NCBI GenBank assembly: GCA_050011415.1
Contig: JBEKJD010000039.1
Span: 1-14,656 of the forward strand
Length of the DNA: 14,656 nt
Direction: 5' to 3'
Source of the DNA: JADFXI01 sp050011415
Lineage (GTDB): Bacteria > Nitrospirota > Thermodesulfovibrionia > Thermodesulfovibrionales > Dissulfurispiraceae
In this document: one piece after another, positions 12,392 through 14,656 of the stretch
Position numbering within the stretch: position 1 is the stretch's first letter
How the letters are laid out: each line of letters begins with the position of its first letter
The notes under the pieces: generated by a model
The model's database searches: none
What the model was told of the DNA's origin: nothing
What the model saw: the letters and a program-made list of their open reading frames with translations, nothing else
Made by a program: the position numbers and the translations under genes

Positions 12392-14656
12392 ATGCGTTTC
12401 AAGCTGGTCTTGCTTATTCTGGCTATAGCCGTTGGTTCGGCAGTCGGCGGTTATCTTTCCATTGCACAGGGCACCCCCTCAGTTGCTGAACTGAAAAATT
12501 ACCGTGCTACCAACGGAACGAAAGTTTACGCCGACGATGGCTCTTTGATAGGTGAATTCAAAGTTGAGAAGGGGATATTTCTCCCTTACGAAAGAATCCC
12601 CGATAACGTGAAAAATGCTGTAATTGCCGTCGAAGACTCCCGTTTCTGGCGCCACAGAGGCATTGACTATATCGGGATCGCCCGCGCTCTTGTTCAGGAT
12701 ATTATTCATGCGAGCCTGAAAGAAGGCGGGAGCACTATAACCCAGCAACTTGCCAAAATAATGTTCCTTTCCCCTGAAAAGACCCTCAAAAGAAAAATCC
12801 GGGAGGCCCAGCTTGCTGTAAGACTTGAAAAAGAGCTGTCAAAAAAAGAAATCCTTGAGCTGTATCTTAACAAAGTATATTTGGGTCACGGCGCCTATGG
12901 TTTCGAGATGGGATCGCGGGTATATTTCGGCAAATCGGCAGGTCAACTGTCGCTTCCTGAGGCAGCTATGCTGGCAGGACTTATCAAGGCGCCCTCCACC
13001 TATTCTCCCTACAATGACCTTGTCAGGGCCAAGGAACGGCAGGAAGTCGTGCTGGCGAGAATGGAAGAGGAAGGGTATATAACTGCCTCTCAAAGGACCG
13101 CTGCAAAAGCCGCTCTGCCATCCCTTTCGTCATTAAGGTCCAATACGGACACTTACAATTATTTCCTCGAATATGTCAGGCAGCAGATGGAACAGAAATA
13201 CGGGGTTGAAATGGTCTATAAAGGCGGAATGAAGGTGTATACCACTCTAAGCAAAAACGCTCAGATGCAAGCCCAGAGGTCTCTGCAGGAGGGTTTGCGC
13301 GAGGTTGACAAGCGGCGGGGCTGGCGGGGACCCGTCGGTCATAGGGATTTGATAAAAGAAGATACGTCGGAGCACAAGGTATCCTTTACCGCATCGGCAG
13401 GAGATATATCAACAGGTACCGTGATATCGGTCAGCCCCAGGGAAGCGGTTGTCAAAGCACGGGGACTTACCGGCAATCTGCTGCTCAGCGATGCGCTCTG
13501 GGCTGTGAATAGCGCCGGCAAAGCCGTAAAGAAGCCTGAATCATCAAAGACTTTAAAACTGACCGATATCCTCCATCGCGGCGATATAATATGGGTAAAA
13601 TTCAGGAGCATTGCCAGTAAAAATGTCACTTTCAGCCTTGAGCAGGAGCCGGAAATTGAAGGAGCTCTCGTTGCTCTGGAGCCTGAAACCGGTTATGTGA
13701 GAGCAATAGTCGGAGGCTATAGTTTCACGAGAAGCGAGTTCAACCGTGCCCTTTATTCAAAAAGACAGCCTGGTTCTGCTTTTAAACCAATTATATATGC
13801 CGCTGCTTTGGAGCATAATTTCACTCCGGCAAGCGTAATCATCGATTCTCCTGTCTCGTATCCAGGCGGGCCGGCAGGCGCGTGGCAACCTGAGAACTAT
13901 GACCATAAATATTACGGCCCTACCAGACTGAGGGAGGCACTTGCTTATTCAAGGAACATAGTGACCGTGAAACTCCTGGAGGCGGTAGGTATTGATTCTG
14001 TAATTGCATTTGCACAGGAAATAGGTATAGAAGCCGGCATACCAAGGGAACTGACTATCGCACTCGGCTCCATAAGTGTCAGCCCGATGGAACTGGCGCT
14101 GACATATTCCACGTTTGCCGACGGCGGGGTAAAAATGACACCCATCACAATCAAATACATTACCGATGCAAAAGGCACCGTGCTTGAGAGCAATGAACCC
14201 GAAGGCATTGAGACCATGGCTCCCCAAACAGCGTTCCTGATTACCTCGATGATGGAGGACGTTATCCGTTACGGTACTGGCACGCGGGCTGATATAGGGC
14301 GGCCTGCAGCCGGTAAAACCGGCACCAGCAACGATTACAAAGATGCCTGGTTTGTGGGCTACACGCCTCAACTCGTGGGATGTGTATGGGTCGGTTTTGA
14401 TGATATGAGAAAATCGCTTGGCAGGGGTGAGGTCGGCGGAAGGGCAGCAGCTCCGATTTGGGCCAACTTCATGGGGAGCTTTCTTGCAGGCGAACCTGCT
14501 GACGACTTTCCTGTTCCGGAGGGCATCGTCAGATTGCCTCTTGACCCTGTGACTGGTCTGCTGGTACGCGATGAGCCTACAACAATGCTTGGGTTGTTGC
14601 AGCAGACTGAGACCCCGAAAATATATGAGTATTTTAAAGAAGGCACGCAGCCGACT
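12392..14656 (+). CDS. mrcA: Class A penicillin-binding protein (PBP1A type), runs off the window
   Basis: A bifunctional murein synthase, anchored in the inner membrane with its bulk in the periplasm, that polymerises lipid II and crosslinks the glycan. The frame is open from 12392 to the last base (755 codons, no stop). An N-terminal membrane helix (about 4-22) leads into the GT51 domain (about 60-230): AVEDSRFWRHRG with catalytic E81, GGSTITQQLAK, and the LEKELSKKEILELYLN motif. A middle OB-like segment (about 310-430) follows. The transpeptidase domain has S462-A-F-K465, S520-R-N522 and K642-T-G in that order, so both activities look intact. E. coli PBP1A has about 850 residues, so about 50-100 are probably missing at the edge. 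The start has no Shine-Dalgarno; the membrane helix right after the ATG supports it. Confidence 0.95.
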   Translation, partial: MRFKLVLLILAIAVGSAVGGYLSIAQGTPSVAELKNYRATNGTKVYADDGSLIGEFKVEKGIFLPYERIPDNVKNAVIAVEDSRFWRHRGIDYIGIARALVQDIIHASLKEGGSTITQQLAKIMFLSPEKTLKRKIREAQLAVRLEKELSKKEILELYLNKVYLGHGAYGFEMGSRVYFGKSAGQLSLPEAAMLAGLIKAPSTYSPYNDLVRAKERQEVVLARMEEEGYITASQRTAAKAALPSLSSLRSNTDTYNYFLEYVRQQMEQKYGVEMVYKGGMKVYTTLSKNAQMQAQRSLQEGLREVDKRRGWRGPVGHRDLIKEDTSEHKVSFTASAGDISTGTVISVSPREAVVKARGLTGNLLLSDALWAVNSAGKAVKKPESSKTLKLTDILHRGDIIWVKFRSIASKNVTFSLEQEPEIEGALVALEPETGYVRAIVGGYSFTRSEFNRALYSKRQPGSAFKPIIYAAALEHNFTPASVIIDSPVSYPGGPAGAWQPENYDHKYYGPTRLREALAYSRNIVTVKLLEAVGIDSVIAFAQEIGIEAGIPRELTIALGSISVSPMELALTYSTFADGGVKMTPITIKYITDAKGTVLESNEPEGIETMAPQTAFLITSMMEDVIRYGTGTRADIGRPAAGKTGTSNDYKDAWFVGYTPQLVGCVWVGFDDMRKSLGRGEVGGRAAAPIWANFMGSFLAGEPADDFPVPEGIVRLPLDPVTGLLVRDEPTTMLGLLQQTETPKIYEYFKEGTQPT

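Noticed and set aside
12825..13082. 85-codon plus-strand frame inside the penicillin-binding protein gene
   Set aside because: It is in another frame of mrcA, whose own frame stays open through this part with all GT51 motifs, so it is not a frameshift.
1..14656. CRISPR array, tRNA, rRNA, insertion sequence or phage genes
   Set aside because: No regularly spaced repeats, cloverleaf sequences, transposase or phage-like frames were seen on either strand.

Overview
The window is a stretch of bacterial chromosome with ordinary, vertically inherited-looking genes. It contains no mobile element, CRISPR array, rRNA or tRNA that I can see. A 1,4-dihydroxy-6-naphthoate synthase (futalosine-type menaquinone pathway), a short single-core EF-Ts, a short alpha-glucan phosphorylase, and a PhnD-like sensor paired with a hybrid kinase suggest an anaerobic or microaerophilic Gram-negative such as a Nitrospirota or Desulfobacterota-like lineage. 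That placement is inference from gene content and protein style, not from a search.

Layout. Positions 1-582 (+) hold the 3' end of truA. Converging on it is a leftward operon that runs from about 4090 down to 589: rpsB (S2), tsf (EF-Ts), pyrH (UMP kinase), frr (ribosome recycling factor), an unnamed 48-codon ORF, and a DksA/TraR-type zinc-finger protein. The genes are tightly packed: rpsB and tsf overlap by 4 nt, tsf and pyrH by 20 nt. Divergent from rpsB is a stand-alone CheY-like receiver (4197-4565, +) with its own sigma70-like promoter. About 600 bp without a convincing gene follow, then a cytidylate-kinase-like protein (5161-5850, -).

Positions 6143-8695 (+) form a two-gene unit, mqnD then glgP. 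mqnD lacks a Shine-Dalgarno sequence of its own. It is preceded by a 13-codon mini-ORF with a strong one, and by two overlapping palindromes. Convergent with glgP is a leftward sensory pair: a PhnD-like periplasmic binding protein (10909-11787) followed 6 nt later by a hybrid histidine kinase (8707-10902; HAMP-PAS-HisKA-HATPase-receiver). These are best read as a ligand receptor and its kinase. Upstream is ogt (11862-12356, -). Divergent from ogt, and separated by only 35 bp between start codons, is a class A penicillin-binding protein of the PBP1A type (12392 to beyond the window end, +).

I did not find a wholly new multi-gene system. The best leads are regulatory or small: the face-to-face, apparently leaderless ogt/mrcA promoters; the mini-ORF and palindromes ahead of mqnD; the 48-codon ORF behind frr; the DksA-like protein with one zinc ligand changed to Asp; and the binding-protein/kinase pair with an inverted repeat over its putative promoter.
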